A DNA stretch of 64,000 nt from positions 186,001 to 250,000 of the forward strand of contig CAVOXO010000002.1 in the NCBI GenBank assembly GCA_963700425.1, in the 5' to 3' direction. The position numbers were made by a program, and so were the translations under genes. Below, piece after piece: positions 1 through 10,534 of this stretch; within the stretch, counting starts at the first letter, position 1, and each line of letters starts with the position of its first letter. This DNA is from CAVOXO01 sp963700425. Lineage in GTDB: Bacteria; Actinomycetota; Acidimicrobiia; Acidimicrobiales; Microtrichaceae. The notes below the pieces were generated by a model. That model was not told where the DNA came from. It was given only the letters and a program-made list of their open reading frames with translations, and ran no database searches.

Positions 1-1
1 T

Positions 2-484
2 GCCCTCTCGATGTTCGCGGCGGGGGCCGCGGAGTGGGGGCGCCGGCACTTCGTCGCCGACATCGACTACCACGAGCTGACCCGCCTGTGTCGTCGGGTG
101 ATCGATGCCGCTCCCATCGCCGGCCTGCCCCTCTTCGCCGGGTGGCGCAACGTGCCCGCTCCCGACGACGGTCCGGGGAGCGCGGCGCTGGCCATGAACG
201 TCATGCGGGAACTCCGCGGCGGTGCCCATCTCCTGGCCGTGATCGCGGCCGGCATCACACCTCGTGAAGCGGCTCACCACGCTGGTGGAGAGGGATACGC
301 CACGATGATGGGCCATCAGCCGCCGTTCGCCGAGGTCGACGACATCGGCCCCACCATGGCGGGGGTCGAGCGCACCACGACCGCCATCGTGACCCCGGGC
401 TTCGAGGTCCTCGATGGGGGCGAGGCCGACCGGTTGATCGAGCTGGTCACTGCGGCGACGAGCGTCGAAGGCGTGACTCGGTGA
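2..484 (+). CDS. C-terminal part of an all-alpha SCO6745-like protein (5' truncated)
   Basis: The reading frame is open to the left edge, so the true start lies outside the window. The visible 160 residues are Ala/Leu/Glu-rich and contain MRELRGGAHLLAVIAAGITP. This resembles the Arg/His-rich helix of the actinobacterial SCO6745-like family, whose function is unknown. I assign the family by pattern only. The last codon overlaps the next gene by the four bases GTGA, which suggests translational coupling with the aminotransferase. It could instead be another small helical family. Confidence 0.5.
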   Translation, partial: ALSMFAAGAAEWGRRHFVADIDYHELTRLCRRVIDAAPIAGLPLFAGWRNVPAPDDGPGSAALAMNVMRELRGGAHLLAVIAAGITPREAAHHAGGEGYATMMGHQPPFAEVDDIGPTMAGVERTTTAIVTPGFEVLDGGEADRLIELVTAATSVEGVTR

Positions 485-1659
485 GCATCGGACCGTCGCA
501 GCGCAGCGACATCGCGCCCTTCCACGTGATGGACATCGTCGGTCGGGCCGACGCCCTCGAACGGCAGGGTCGATCGATCGCGCACCTCGAGGTCGGCCAG
601 CCCTCGGGCGCTCTGCCTGCTCCGGTGCGGCGCGCCGTCGCCGCCGCCGTCGAGTCAGGCGATCCCATGGGGTACACCGCGAGCGCCGGTACGTCCGACC
701 TTCGGACCGCCATCGCCGACCGGTACGCGCGGCGGGACGGGGTGGCCGTCGATCCGGATCGGATCGTCGTGACGTCGGGGGCATCCGGCGCCGCCCTCCT
801 GGCCATGACGGCCTGCTTCGACTCGGGGGATCGGGTCGGGATGGTCGAACCCGGCTACCCCTGCTATTCCGCGATCGCCACCGCGGTCGGCATCACGCCG
901 CTCAGGCTGGGGGTCGGGCCATCGACCCGCTACGCCCCCACCCCCGACCAACTCCGGGAGAGCATGCCCCTCGCCGGGCTCCTCGTCGCCCATCCGCAGA
1001 ACCCGACGGGGACGGCTCTCTCACGAGAGCGCCTCGACGATCTCCTGTCGGTGGCGGAGGAGTTGTCGTGTCGGGTGATCGTCGACGAGATCTACCGCGA
1101 CATCAGCTTCGTCGGCCCGCTGCCGACCGCCGTGGGGGCCGACCGCGGCGAGATCGTCATCTCGAGCTTCTCGAAGTACTTCTCGATGACCGGGTGGCGG
1201 CTGGGGTGGATGGTCCTTCCCGACGACCTGGTGGATCCGGTCCATCGCCTGTCCCAGAATCTCTACCTCGCCCCGCCCACCGTCTCGCAGGTCGCTGCGC
1301 TCGCAGTGCTCGACGAGGAACGGCGCGGCACGTGGGACGCCACCGACGACATCAGCCGGTACCGGACCAACCGAGACACCCTGGTGGAGCTGGCCGGCGA
1401 GCTCGGCGCGGACGAGATCGCCCCGGCGGACGGAGCCTTCTACGTCTATGCACAGCTCGGCGACCTCACCGATTCTGCGGGCGGATCGCTCGAACTGGCC
1501 CGCCACTGGCTGGAGGGGGCCGGGGTCGCAGTCGCCCCCGGTGTCGACTTCGATCGGATTTCGGGCGATCGGTGGATACGATTCTCAGCAGCCGGCGCGA
1601 CGGACGAGATCGACGACGCGGCCGATCGGCTGGCCAGGTGGAATCGGAGACGAGGTTGA
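481..1659 (+). CDS. Class I/II PLP-dependent aminotransferase
   Basis: This 392-residue fold-type I aminotransferase has the usual family length. Visible motifs are the NPTG box (AHPQNPTGT), the VDEIYRD block holding the Asp that contacts the pyridine nitrogen, and SSFSKYFSMTGWRLGW, where Lys232 should form the Schiff base. A conserved Arg near the C-terminus (WIRFSAAG) probably binds the substrate carboxylate. The substrate cannot be read from sequence; aspartate, alanine or an aromatic amino acid are all possible. The GTG start overlaps the stop of the preceding gene (GTGA). The following glycosyltransferase probably starts at a TTG that overlaps this stop codon, so the three genes look like one transcription unit. 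Confidence 0.88.
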   Translation: MSIGPSQRSDIAPFHVMDIVGRADALERQGRSIAHLEVGQPSGALPAPVRRAVAAAVESGDPMGYTASAGTSDLRTAIADRYARRDGVAVDPDRIVVTSGASGAALLAMTACFDSGDRVGMVEPGYPCYSAIATAVGITPLRLGVGPSTRYAPTPDQLRESMPLAGLLVAHPQNPTGTALSRERLDDLLSVAEELSCRVIVDEIYRDISFVGPLPTAVGADRGEIVISSFSKYFSMTGWRLGWMVLPDDLVDPVHRLSQNLYLAPPTVSQVAALAVLDEERRGTWDATDDISRYRTNRDTLVELAGELGADEIAPADGAFYVYAQLGDLTDSAGGSLELARHWLEGAGVAVAPGVDFDRISGDRWIRFSAAGATDEIDDAADRLARWNRRRG

Positions 1660-3067
1660 GCCGGAGCGACGATGCAAGGGCCTGGGTCCGGCAGGGCTCC
1701 GGACCACTCCCCAAGGGGAGTCGGGCGACGCGTCGCGCCGTGGCGCGCGCCGCCGCGCTGGTCAGGCGCGGGTCGGTCGAGTCGGCGATGGACGCGGCCG
1801 TCGCTCCCTACGCCACACCCCCGGCGCCGATGACCGACAACGCCGAGCGACGTCGGGGCAGCGTGGCCCACGTGGTGCACGTCTCGACGTACCCGGTGTT
1901 CCCGAGGGATCACGGCGGCGCCATCAGGGCACACGCCCTGGCCCTCGCGCTGGCCGAGGACGGGTTCCGTTCCACCATCCTCAGCACGACACACGACCTC
2001 TCGCTGGTCGGAACCCACCAGCTTGCGGACAACCTCGTCGAGTACACCGTCGCCATCCCTGACGAGATCGAATCGGTCGAGGCCCAGCTTCGCCTTCTGT
2101 CCGGACCGACCGCCATCACCGACATCGCGGTGGGGTTGTGTTGGAGCGGGATCGACTCCTTCGTCTCCGAACTCACCCATCACCTCAGCGATGCGACGGC
2201 AGTGGTGGCGGTCCAGGCGTATCTGGGTGGTGCCGTCGACACCGTCGCCCCGCACCTGCCACTGATCCTCGACGCCCACAACGACGAGTACACCCTGAAA
2301 TCCGAACTTCTCGGCGACTCGGCAGGAGCCCGATGGCTCCTCGACCGCGTCCGCGCCCTCGAGTCCGCCGCCAGCGAGAACGCCCGGTTGGTCGTCGCGT
2401 CCACCAAGGCCGACCTGGCGTCCCTCGACCGCCGCTACATCGTCGCCGCCATCTCCGATGTCGTGCCGAACGGGGTGGCCACCGACACGATTCCCTTCGT
2501 GGTCGGGGCCGACCGGATCGAGCGTCGCCGCGCCCTCTGCACGCTTCTGGACCTGCCGACGGACAAGGCGATCGCCATGTTCGTCGGCTCATCACACGGA
2601 CCCAACCTCGAGGCCGCCCAGCGGATCGTGGAGCTGGCCGGCCGGCGACCGACCTCAGCTTCGTTCTGGCCGGCGGTCACACCCGTCTCCTCCCGAAACG
2701 TCTGCCCCCCAACGTCCGGCCGCTCGGCAAGGTCCCCGAGAGTGAGCTCGACCTCGTCCTCGCCGGCGCCGACCTCGCCCTGAACCCCATCGAGACCGGT
2801 TCTGGCTCGAACCTCAAGCTGTTGACCTACCTCGCCGCCGGACTGCGGGTGGTCGCGACCCCCACCGGTGTCCGTGGCATCGACGCGGAACGGGCCGGCA
2901 TCGTCGTCTGCGAGGCGTCCGACTTCGCCAAGGGCATCGACGAGGCGCTGGCGGTTCCCGCGGACACCCGCGCCGAACGCGGCCGGCGCTACGTCGAGGC
3001 CACGGCCGACTGGGCCGTGATCGGAGCGCGCTTCCGCAACATGGTGCGCCTGGCGGTGGGTCGTTGA
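1656..3067 (+). CDS. GT4-like glycosyltransferase, frameshifted near 2650
   Basis: The product is a GT-B glycosyltransferase of about 470 residues that would transfer a sugar from a nucleotide donor in cell-surface glycan synthesis. The N-terminal half carries VVHVSTYPVFPRDHGGAIRA, an acceptor-side glycine loop, and LILDAHNDEYTLKSE. The C-terminal half carries VAMFVGS-type strands, NPIETGSGSNLKLLTYLAAG and VVATPTGVRG, the donor site. The halves are in different frames; adding one C to the run near 2650 (giving RRPDLSFVLAGG) restores one protein. I read this as an indel error, though a real frameshift cannot be excluded. The TTG start at 1656 overlaps the upstream stop; GTG at 1638 is the alternative. 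It overlaps the next glycosyltransferase by TTGA. Confidence 0.78.
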
Positions 3068-4391
3068 GCCGACGTCCGGTGTATGTCGAGGTGACCAACA
3101 CCTTGGCGGTGCCCTACCTCACAGGGTTCCAGCGTCACACCCGCGAGCTCCTGGCTCGCCTTCCGGGAACCGACGAGGCGGACGGGCCGTACTTCGTTCC
3201 GGTTGTCTGGTGCGACGAGTGCGGAACCTTCCGCCGACTCACCGGCGATGAGGAGGGCCGCCTGGCGACGTTCCGTCGGCCCGCCGAGCCGCCCCGCTCG
3301 CGGTCGTCGCGCCTGGGTGACCGACTGCCCGACACCGTGGCGACGTGGGCTCGCCGGATGGTGCACCGGCCCGCTGTCCATCGGCTGCGTGAACGGCTCG
3401 CGGCGCAGCGGCGACGCCTCCGGCACCCTGCCTCCCACGAGCATCTCGCGGTGTCGACCTGGCCGGAGGATTCGTGGTTCTTCGATCTCGAGGCCGCCTG
3501 GCACAATCATCCGCCGCGCAGCGAGTTGTTGGTCTGGTTGGCCGACCGTGGCGTCACCACGTCGACCCTCGTGGCGGACGTCATGCCGGAGCAGTTCCCC
3601 CAGTGGTTCGACGCGGGACAGATCAGGCTCTTCGACCGATTCATCAGGGCCCACCTGTCGCACAGTTCGACGTTCGTCTGCATCTCGGAGGCGGCCCGCC
3701 GCGACGTCCTGGACTTCGCCGAGCGCGCCGGGTTCGGGCGGGACCTCGACACGCCGGTGATCACGATGGGGGCCAACTTCAGGCAGGTTCCCGACGATGT
3801 GCCTCGACCGACCGACGCGCCACCGGGACGGTACGTCCTCAGCGTCGCCACCATCGAGCCGAGGAAGAACCACCTCCTGCTGCTCGACGCGTTCGACGCG
3901 CTGTCCGACCGCCATCCCGACCTGTCGCTGGTCTTCGTGGGCATGCCGGGGTGGATGACCGAGGACACCATCGATCGATTCGAGGGTCATCCCCTCGTCG
4001 GATCGCGTTTCCGATGGCTCGACCGGGTCGACGACGACGAGCTCGACGCCCTCTACCGACACGCGTTCCTCTGCGTACAGCCGTCGTTCTATGAAGGCTT
4101 CGGCACGCCGGTGATCGAGGCACTCGCCAACGGCGTACCCACCCTTGCATCCACCGGCGGTGCGCTACCCGAGGCGGGTGGCACGTGGGCGGACTACTTC
4201 GAACCCGACGACGTGGGCGAGTTGGTGGGGCTGATCGACCTGCATCTCTCGGATCCCGCGTTCCACGAGGCCCGGCGCGCCGCGCTGACCGACTACCGAC
4301 CGCCGACCTGGGAGGACGGAGCAGCGGGAATCGTGGCCGCCTTCACCCCGAAGGGACCGAACGGCGGGGCCGACGGCTCACACGGCCGCGA

Positions 4392-4404
<13 letters not shown>
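3064..4404 (+). CDS. Glycosyltransferase family 4 protein
   Basis: This intact 446-residue GT-B glycosyltransferase begins at TTG, overlapping the previous stop by TTGA. The N-terminal YVEVTNTLAVPYLTGFQRHT is the acceptor-domain start typical of mannosyltransferase-like GT4 proteins. VLSVATIEPRKNHLLLLDAF opens the donor domain, and SFYEGFGTPVIEALANGVP is the E-x7-E motif that binds the nucleotide sugar. A basic insert of about 90 residues separates the first strands, so the N-domain is larger than usual. Donor and acceptor are unknown. Its 3' end overlaps the convergent UbiB-like gene by 13 bp. Confidence 0.85.
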
Positions 4405-5861
<1,457 letters not shown>

Positions 5862-5873
5862 GCTCTCACCGTC

Positions 5874-7544
5874 TCACCGCTGCCGTGTCGATCCGCCCGA
5901 CACGGACCGACCCCACGATCTCGCGGCGTCCAACCTGCGTTCCAACTCCGAGATGGTCGCTGCGGTCACCTTCGCTATGCCGGCCTGCCGATTCAACTCG
6001 GAGTTCACGACCCGGTGATCTCGTCCGGTGAGACGGACGAGATCGCGCACGGCCTCCGCGTTCGCCTCTCTCAGCTGGCTCTTGGTCCGTCGGCGAGGGG
6101 CATCATCGTCGGTCACCGAAGTCGGAGCCCCGTGGAGACCGACGATGTGGAAGTCGACCCCCTCGTCGTCACCGGGCTCCTCCCACCTGTCGGTGATCCC
6201 CTCGGAGAAGACAGAGGGCTCCAGCGGGACCTGATCGGTCGCGACGGCCGAGATGACCGAGAACAGCGACATCTGTTCGGAGTCGTCTGTCGACGTGGCC
6301 ACGTCTCGGGACGTCGTCTCGGAACTCCTCTCGTCATCGCCGCCGCGACGTCGGAGGGAATGCCGTCGGTGATCGGCGATCGACGCCGCCCACGTTCGGA
6401 GTCGAGGATCGTCGGGAATGAAGAAGAACGCCGCCTGATCCCCCACGCCCCGGATCCAACGGACGATGCGCCCCACTCCCTGTCGGAAGAAGAGCTCGGT
6501 CGTGGTATTGGTGGCATGGACGCCGACTCTCAGACGCGGGATGTCGACGCCCTCGGACACCATGCGTACGGCGACGATCCATGGTCGGTCGGATGCCGCG
6601 AAGTCGGCAATGTGTCGCGAGGCGCGCGGATCGTCCGACACCGCCACGACGGCATCGACCCCGCAACGCGCTCGCAGGAGGTCCGCGATCCCCGTGGCGT
6701 GTTCCTGGTCCATCGCGATGACCAGTCCTCCCGCGTCAGGGTGGGTCGTCCGAAGCGCGCACAGCTGACCGTGGGCGGCCTGAAGGACCGCCGGGAGCCA
6801 CTGGCCCTCGAGGCTGAGAGCAGTTCGGAGTCGCTCGTTGGCGCGACGCTGCCCGACGGAGTCCTGGAACGTCGCCGAGAACTCCTCGCCATCGGGCGCC
6901 ACCCACTCCATGTGCCCGCCGAACGCGGGGAAGTAGACAGGCCGAACCACCCCACGATCGACCAGGGCGTCGCCGTAGCCGTACTCCATGTCGGGCACGG
7001 CCTCGTCGAAGTGGTAGTCCACGAAGGGGATGGCGGAGGTGTCGGAGCGAAATGGTGTGCCCGACAGCGACAACCGTCGTGGGGCGTTCTCGAAGGCCCG
7101 GAGAATTGCCGACCCCCATGCCTTGTCGTCACCGGCGTGGTGAATCTCGTCGAGGACGACGAAGCTCGATGACGTGATGGCGCGGAGAGCCTCCGCCGAC
7201 GACGCGACCTGTTGATAGGTCGTGACGATTCCGGACATGTCCGATGGTGGGGCCCCGTCGGCGGCCGACCAACGGTCATCGAGATGAAGGCCGAAGCGGG
7301 TGGCCGCCTCGGCCCATTGCCCCTTGAGATGTTGGGTGGGGGTCACCACCACGATCCTCGACATGACCCCGTCGGCCATCTGTCCGACCGCGGCAGCGAG
7401 CGCCAGTGTGGTCTTTCCCGCCCCCGGTGTCGCCACGACGAGGAAGTCCGGGGAGGCCGAGGCGCCGAAGCGCTGCAGGGCTTCGGCCTGCCAGGGGCGG
7501 AGGCGGATCGATCTGGCCATGGGGTCCGCCATTCTCGCATGCAT
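5874..7544 (-). CDS. DEAD/DEAH-box superfamily 2 helicase
   Basis: This is a 556-residue SF2 helicase/ATPase. In order, it shows a Q-like RPWQ (17-20), Walker A TPGAGKTT (39-46), motif Ia VVVTPTQHLKGQW, Walker B LDEIHH (131-136), motif III SGTPF (161-165), a RecA2 domain with VRMVSEGVDIPRLRVGVHAT (motif V) and FFRQGVGRIVRW (motif VI). The C-terminal tail of about 130 residues is charged and lacks a recognisable domain. The architecture matches stand-alone actinobacterial helicases of presumed DNA-repair or RNA role. I see no nuclease domain or neighbouring methylase to suggest restriction. It precedes the UbiB-like gene by 12 bp and diverges from the SnoaL-like gene. Confidence 0.88.
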   Translation of the reverse strand: MHARMADPMARSIRLRPWQAEALQRFGASASPDFLVVATPGAGKTTLALAAAVGQMADGVMSRIVVVTPTQHLKGQWAEAATRFGLHLDDRWSAADGAPPSDMSGIVTTYQQVASSAEALRAITSSSFVVLDEIHHAGDDKAWGSAILRAFENAPRRLSLSGTPFRSDTSAIPFVDYHFDEAVPDMEYGYGDALVDRGVVRPVYFPAFGGHMEWVAPDGEEFSATFQDSVGQRRANERLRTALSLEGQWLPAVLQAAHGQLCALRTTHPDAGGLVIAMDQEHATGIADLLRARCGVDAVVAVSDDPRASRHIADFAASDRPWIVAVRMVSEGVDIPRLRVGVHATNTTTELFFRQGVGRIVRWIRGVGDQAAFFFIPDDPRLRTWAASIADHRRHSLRRRGGDDERSSETTSRDVATSTDDSEQMSLFSVISAVATDQVPLEPSVFSEGITDRWEEPGDDEGVDFHIVGLHGAPTSVTDDDAPRRRTKSQLREANAEAVRDLVRLTGRDHRVVNSELNRQAGIAKVTAATISELERRLDAARSWGRSVSGGSTRQR

Positions 7545-7608
7545 CGCTGCCCCTGCGATTCACCGCCGGCGTGGGGTATCTTCGTCGATCGACCCCACGA
7601 GGAGGACC

Positions 7609-8034
7609 ATGGCGGAGCTACCCGAGTCGTTCACGCCGCACCCGGCTCGGGACGCGGCCCGTCGGTCGATGGCCGCTGTCGAGTCGGGAGATCGCGCCTC
7701 GTGGTTGGGTCTGTTCGCGACGGATGCGGTCGTCGAGGACCCGATCGGACCGTCTGCATTCGATCCCGAGGGACACGGACACCGTGGTTCTGAGGCGATC
7801 GCCCGCTTCTACGACGAGGTCATCGCACCCAACCGCGTCCGGTTCCGCATCGAGGAGTCCTACGCCTGTGGGGCGGAGTGCGCCAACATCGGGCGCATCT
7901 CCACGACGATGCCCGACGGCACCGTCGTCCACACCGACGGCATCTTCACCTACCGGGTGGATGACGAGGGGCGGATCGAGGCGCTTCGCGCCTATTGGGA
8001 GATGGAGCGACTGCACTTCACCCAGGCGGAGTAG
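7609..8034 (+). CDS. SnoaL-like/NTF2-fold nuclear transport factor 2 family protein
   Basis: This 141-residue protein has the cone-shaped NTF2/SnoaL pattern: an N-terminal helix (AARRSMAAVESGDRASWLGLF), a short strand with DAVVEDPIGPS, and a curved sheet (NIGRISTTMPDGTVVHTDGIFTY) ending in GRIEALRAYWEME. Such proteins are small isomerases, hydrolases or binding modules, and in actinobacteria often belong to steroid or polyketide metabolism. The activity here is unknown. A good Shine-Dalgarno (GAGGAGG at about 7599-7605) fixes the ATG at 7609 rather than upstream codons. It diverges from the helicase across 64 bp. Confidence 0.8.
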   Translation: MAELPESFTPHPARDAARRSMAAVESGDRASWLGLFATDAVVEDPIGPSAFDPEGHGHRGSEAIARFYDEVIAPNRVRFRIEESYACGAECANIGRISTTMPDGTVVHTDGIFTYRVDDEGRIEALRAYWEMERLHFTQAE

Positions 8035-8140
8035 GGCCACCGCGGACGCCGCCATCACCGGTGGGATGGCGCGACCGGCGCGCGACGGATCCCCGTCCGC
8101 GGGATCTGCCGTGGCACGACCCGCGGGGTCGCAAGGGTCC

Positions 8141-8794
8141 TCAGCCGGTGAAGGTCACCTGGGCCACCTCGGTCGGGGTCGCCGCAACAGCGACGTCGCT
8201 GGTCGGCGTGGTCCCCGTGACCACCGTGGTGGTCACTCCCTCGACGTCCGTCGCGATGGTCGTGGTCGTCGTCGTCGTGGTCGTCGTGGTGGTCGCGGCC
8301 ACCTCGTCGCAGTCCTCGTCACCCTCGGACCCGTTCTCCGCATCGCACTCATCGGGGCCAGGAGGCGTGGTCGGAGCGGCGGGTGGCGTGGTCTCGGGAA
8401 CCTCGATCCGTACCCACTCGTAGTAGCCGAGGGGGTTGGTGCACACCGGCTTCAGGAGGTACTTGCCCGGAACGGTGGGCGTCCAGGTGGCTGTCCAGAA
8501 TCCGTCGGCATCGACGGTCGCCGTCACGACCGCAGTGGGCGGGCTGTGGTGGAGGCCCTCGGAGTCGAGCAGGTACACCCGCACCTCGGCGGTCCGTCCG
8601 GCCGAGGGGTAGCACTGACCGTCGCCGGGGAGATAGCTGTTGTTCAGCACGTAGCTGACACCGTCCGCTCCGCTCTGGATGTCCACCTGCAGAGCGCCGA
8701 GGTTGTCGGCAGGCTCCGCGGCAGCGGACACGGCGAGGATTCCGAGAAGGGGTGCGACGACGAGGAGGGCGGCGAGGGTCCGACGACCGATCAT
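8141..8794 (-). CDS. Secreted protein with Ig-like core and Thr-rich tail
   Basis: This 217-residue protein has a Sec signal peptide (MIGRRTLAALLVVAPLLGIL, then AVSAAA). The middle, about residues 35-130, reads as a beta-sandwich: VRVYLLDSEG, VVTATVDADGFWTATWTPT and GKYLLKPVCTNPLGYYEW. Next comes a Pro/Thr linker, an acidic Cys-containing patch and a run of twelve Thr written in mixed ACC/ACG codons. It ends AQVTFTG. The signal peptide and the terminal [FY]TG are shared with the next upstream gene (8962-9366), so the two are probably paralogues. The Thr run suggests a glycosylated wall-spanning stalk (inference). SD AAAGGA precedes the ATG. No function is known. Confidence 0.72.
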   Translation of the reverse strand: MIGRRTLAALLVVAPLLGILAVSAAAEPADNLGALQVDIQSGADGVSYVLNNSYLPGDGQCYPSAGRTAEVRVYLLDSEGLHHSPPTAVVTATVDADGFWTATWTPTVPGKYLLKPVCTNPLGYYEWVRIEVPETTPPAAPTTPPGPDECDAENGSEGDEDCDEVAATTTTTTTTTTTTIATDVEGVTTTVVTGTTPTSDVAVAATPTEVAQVTFTG

Positions 8795-8903
8795 GGGGGA
8801 AGTCCTTTGGTGGGGATCACTGCATCGATGGAGCGACCGACCCTAGCCGAGCCATCTTCGACCCGCGACAACGACAGGTGGGTGATTCTCACCAAGGGCG
8901 CGA

Positions 8904-8943
8904 GCGAAGAGATCCCTTCGCTTCCGGGTCGATGCGGACCCGG
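8904..8943 (-). terminator. Tandem GC hairpins between two secreted-protein genes
   Basis: Two adjacent inverted repeats lie just after the stop of the 8962-9366 gene: 8904-8921 (6-bp arms, 6-nt loop) and 8924-8943 (7-bp arms, 6-nt loop). A third small one (GGTGA/TCACC) is at 8881-8893. No U-tract follows, so this could be a weak terminator, an mRNA-stabilising element or a spacer between the paralogues. Nothing else recognisable lies in the 167-bp gap. Confidence 0.35.
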
Positions 8944-8961
8944 AGAAACCCGACGGCTCGA

Positions 8962-9366
8962 TCAGCCTGTGTAGGTGGCGTCGGCCACCGGCTCGGCCTG
9001 CGCCGACACGGCGACGCCGAGAACACCTTCGTCTTCGGGGGTGTCGACCGTCGGCACCGACGGGGACGGAGCAACCGAGGACGAGGGCGCCACCGACGAG
9101 GACGGAGCAACCGAGGACGAGGGCGCCACCGACGAGGACGGAGCAACCGAGGACGAGGGCGCCACCGACGAAGCGGGGGAGACCGACGACGAGGGGGCGA
9201 CCGACGACGAGGGGGCGACCGACGACGACGGCGCCACCGACGACGGCGTGTAGTGGTTGTCGTTCTCCCATGATGCCGACGTCGGCTGGGCTGCTGCGGA
9301 TACGGCGAAGACGCCGACCAGAGGTGCGGCGGTGAGCAATACGGCGAGTGTTCGTCGACCGATCAT
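8962..9366 (-). CDS. Secreted Ser/Ala/Pro-repeat protein, paralogue of the 8141-8794 gene
   Basis: This 134-residue protein has a signal peptide nearly identical to that of its neighbour (MIGRRTLAVLLTAAPLVGVF, AVSAAA). A short linker (SASWENDNHYTP) leads into about a dozen SVAPSS hexapeptides and then a tail ending VADATYTG. It is almost all low-complexity, as in actinobacterial wall-associated stalk proteins; O-glycosylation is possible but not shown. The ATG at 9366 is chosen because AAGAAGGA lies just upstream and the signal peptide starts there. Longer upstream starts would put charged sequence ahead of the signal. No enzymatic domain is visible. Confidence 0.7.
   Translation of the reverse strand: MIGRRTLAVLLTAAPLVGVFAVSAAAQPTSASWENDNHYTPSSVAPSSSVAPSSSVAPSSSVSPASSVAPSSSVAPSSSVAPSSSVAPSSSVAPSSSVAPSPSVPTVDTPEDEGVLGVAVSAQAEPVADATYTG
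9065..9246. repeat. 36-bp tandem repeat decaying to 18-bp units, inside the secreted-protein gene
   Basis: Three perfect or near-perfect 36-bp units occupy 9065-9100, 9101-9136 and 9137-9172. Degenerate 18-bp units continue to about 9246. Each 36 bp encodes two SVAPSS hexapeptides with alternating codons, so the DNA period is twice the protein period. This is typical of recent slippage or unequal exchange. The length is likely to vary between strains and is easy to misassemble. Confidence 0.85.
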
Positions 9367-9468
9367 GGTGCGGTCCTTCTTGTGTCGTGGGAACGGACGT
9401 GGTGACGCCCAGAGCAACCATAAACCCTTCGAGGGCCCATGTGGGGACAAATCACGTCGCGTCGCGAC

Positions 9469-10470
9469 TCATCCCCACATTCCCTGGGTCACGGACAGGC
9501 TGATTCGCCACTTCCGTCGGTCCATCGACAGGACCTTGACCACGACCTCGTCGCCCGGAACCACCAACTCGTCGGGCCGGGCGCCGACGTCGTCGGTCAG
9601 TTCGGAGATGTGGCACAGTCCCACCAGTGCTCCGTCGGCGATCTCGACGAAGGCGCCGTAGTCGACGACACGGGCGACCCGGCCCGGCACCCGGTCTCCG
9701 GGAGCCACCAGAGTGAACGGATCCGGACGGCGTCGTTTCATCGACAGCCGCACTCTGCCCTTGGACGCCGCGACGTCGAGCACGACCCCCTCGACCTCGT
9801 CTCCGATCGCCGCGACGGATCCGGGGGATCGACGCGGGTCCCACTCCAACTCGCCGCGAGGTACGAGCGCCTGGACACCGTCGACGTCGACGAGCAGGCC
9901 GAAGTCGGCGACCCGGGTCACGCGCGCCGTCACCTGATCGCCCGGGGTCAGTGACGCCACGACCTCGCGGTCCCTGGCCCGTCGTCGGCGTCGGATCAGA
10001 TCCCGACGCGACAGCACCAGGCGTTCTTTGTCGCGGTCGAGATCGACGACGAGCGCCTCGATGTCCTGGCCCACGAGATCGGAGGATTCGTCGTCACCGT
10101 CTCGGGCGAGAGACGAGGGGAGGAACGCCCTCACCCCGACGTCGACCACGTAGCCACCCTTCGTCGCCGACCTCACCGTCCCCTGCACCGGCTCGTCGGC
10201 GTCCTTGGCTGCGGCGACGTCGCGCCAGGCCAGCGCGGCACGCGCGACCTTGCGGCTCAACACCGACCGCCCCTGGGGATCGTCCCGCGTCAGCATGACG
10301 GCGAGGATGTCCTCACCGACCGCAGGGGGTGGCAGGCCGTCGAAGTCCCTTGCGTCGATGACCCCCGGCCGGCCATCGGCCAGGCGGACCTGCACCTCGC
10401 GACCATCACGCTCCGCCACGGTCACGGTCACGAGATGATCGAGAGGGTCCCACGCGGTCGACGGCGTCAC
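9469..10470 (-). CDS. S1-domain RNA-binding protein (ribosomal protein S1-like)
   Basis: The 333-residue protein is built of S1/OB-fold repeats: a degenerate one at about 13-74, then about 92-158 (TKGGYVVDVGVRAFLPSS), 176-246 (ADFGLLVDVDGVQALVPRGE) and 258-328 (VDYGAFVEIADGALVGLCHISEL). The last is the best match to the KGxVxxxxxYGAFVxL pattern. Such proteins bind mRNA or act in translation. With four domains it is shorter than canonical six-domain S1, so it may be a second S1-like protein rather than rpsA. GTG at 10470 is chosen as start because the upstream extension is not S1-like and would run through the region divergent to the pyrophosphatase gene. Confidence 0.8.
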   Translation of the reverse strand: MTPSTAWDPLDHLVTVTVAERDGREVQVRLADGRPGVIDARDFDGLPPPAVGEDILAVMLTRDDPQGRSVLSRKVARAALAWRDVAAAKDADEPVQGTVRSATKGGYVVDVGVRAFLPSSLARDGDDESSDLVGQDIEALVVDLDRDKERLVLSRRDLIRRRRRARDREVVASLTPGDQVTARVTRVADFGLLVDVDGVQALVPRGELEWDPRRSPGSVAAIGDEVEGVVLDVAASKGRVRLSMKRRRPDPFTLVAPGDRVPGRVARVVDYGAFVEIADGALVGLCHISELTDDVGARPDELVVPGDEVVVKVLSMDRRKWRISLSVTQGMWG

Positions 10471-10534
10471 GCACTCATTCTGCCCGGGAGGTTCGACGCC
10501 CGCAGTCCTCTGTGCAGGCCGTAGCCTTCCGACG

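Noticed and set aside
2989..4062. Long reading frame on the minus strand opposite the glycosyltransferase gene
   Set aside because: In GC-rich DNA the opposite strand is often open. The plus-strand frame has clear glycosyltransferase motifs, while this one has no recognisable domain and is Arg/Pro/Gly-rich.
5874..7544. Restriction or phage-defence helicase
   Set aside because: No methylase, nuclease or other defence gene adjoins it; the neighbour is a UbiB-like kinase.
8270..8310. Frameshifted coding or a microsatellite at the Thr run
   Set aside because: The run uses mixed ACC/ACG codons and keeps frame through to the shared C-terminal motif, so it is a real poly-Thr segment.
9065..9246. 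CRISPR array
   Set aside because: The units are directly adjacent with no spacers, and they encode a protein repeat inside a signal-peptide gene.
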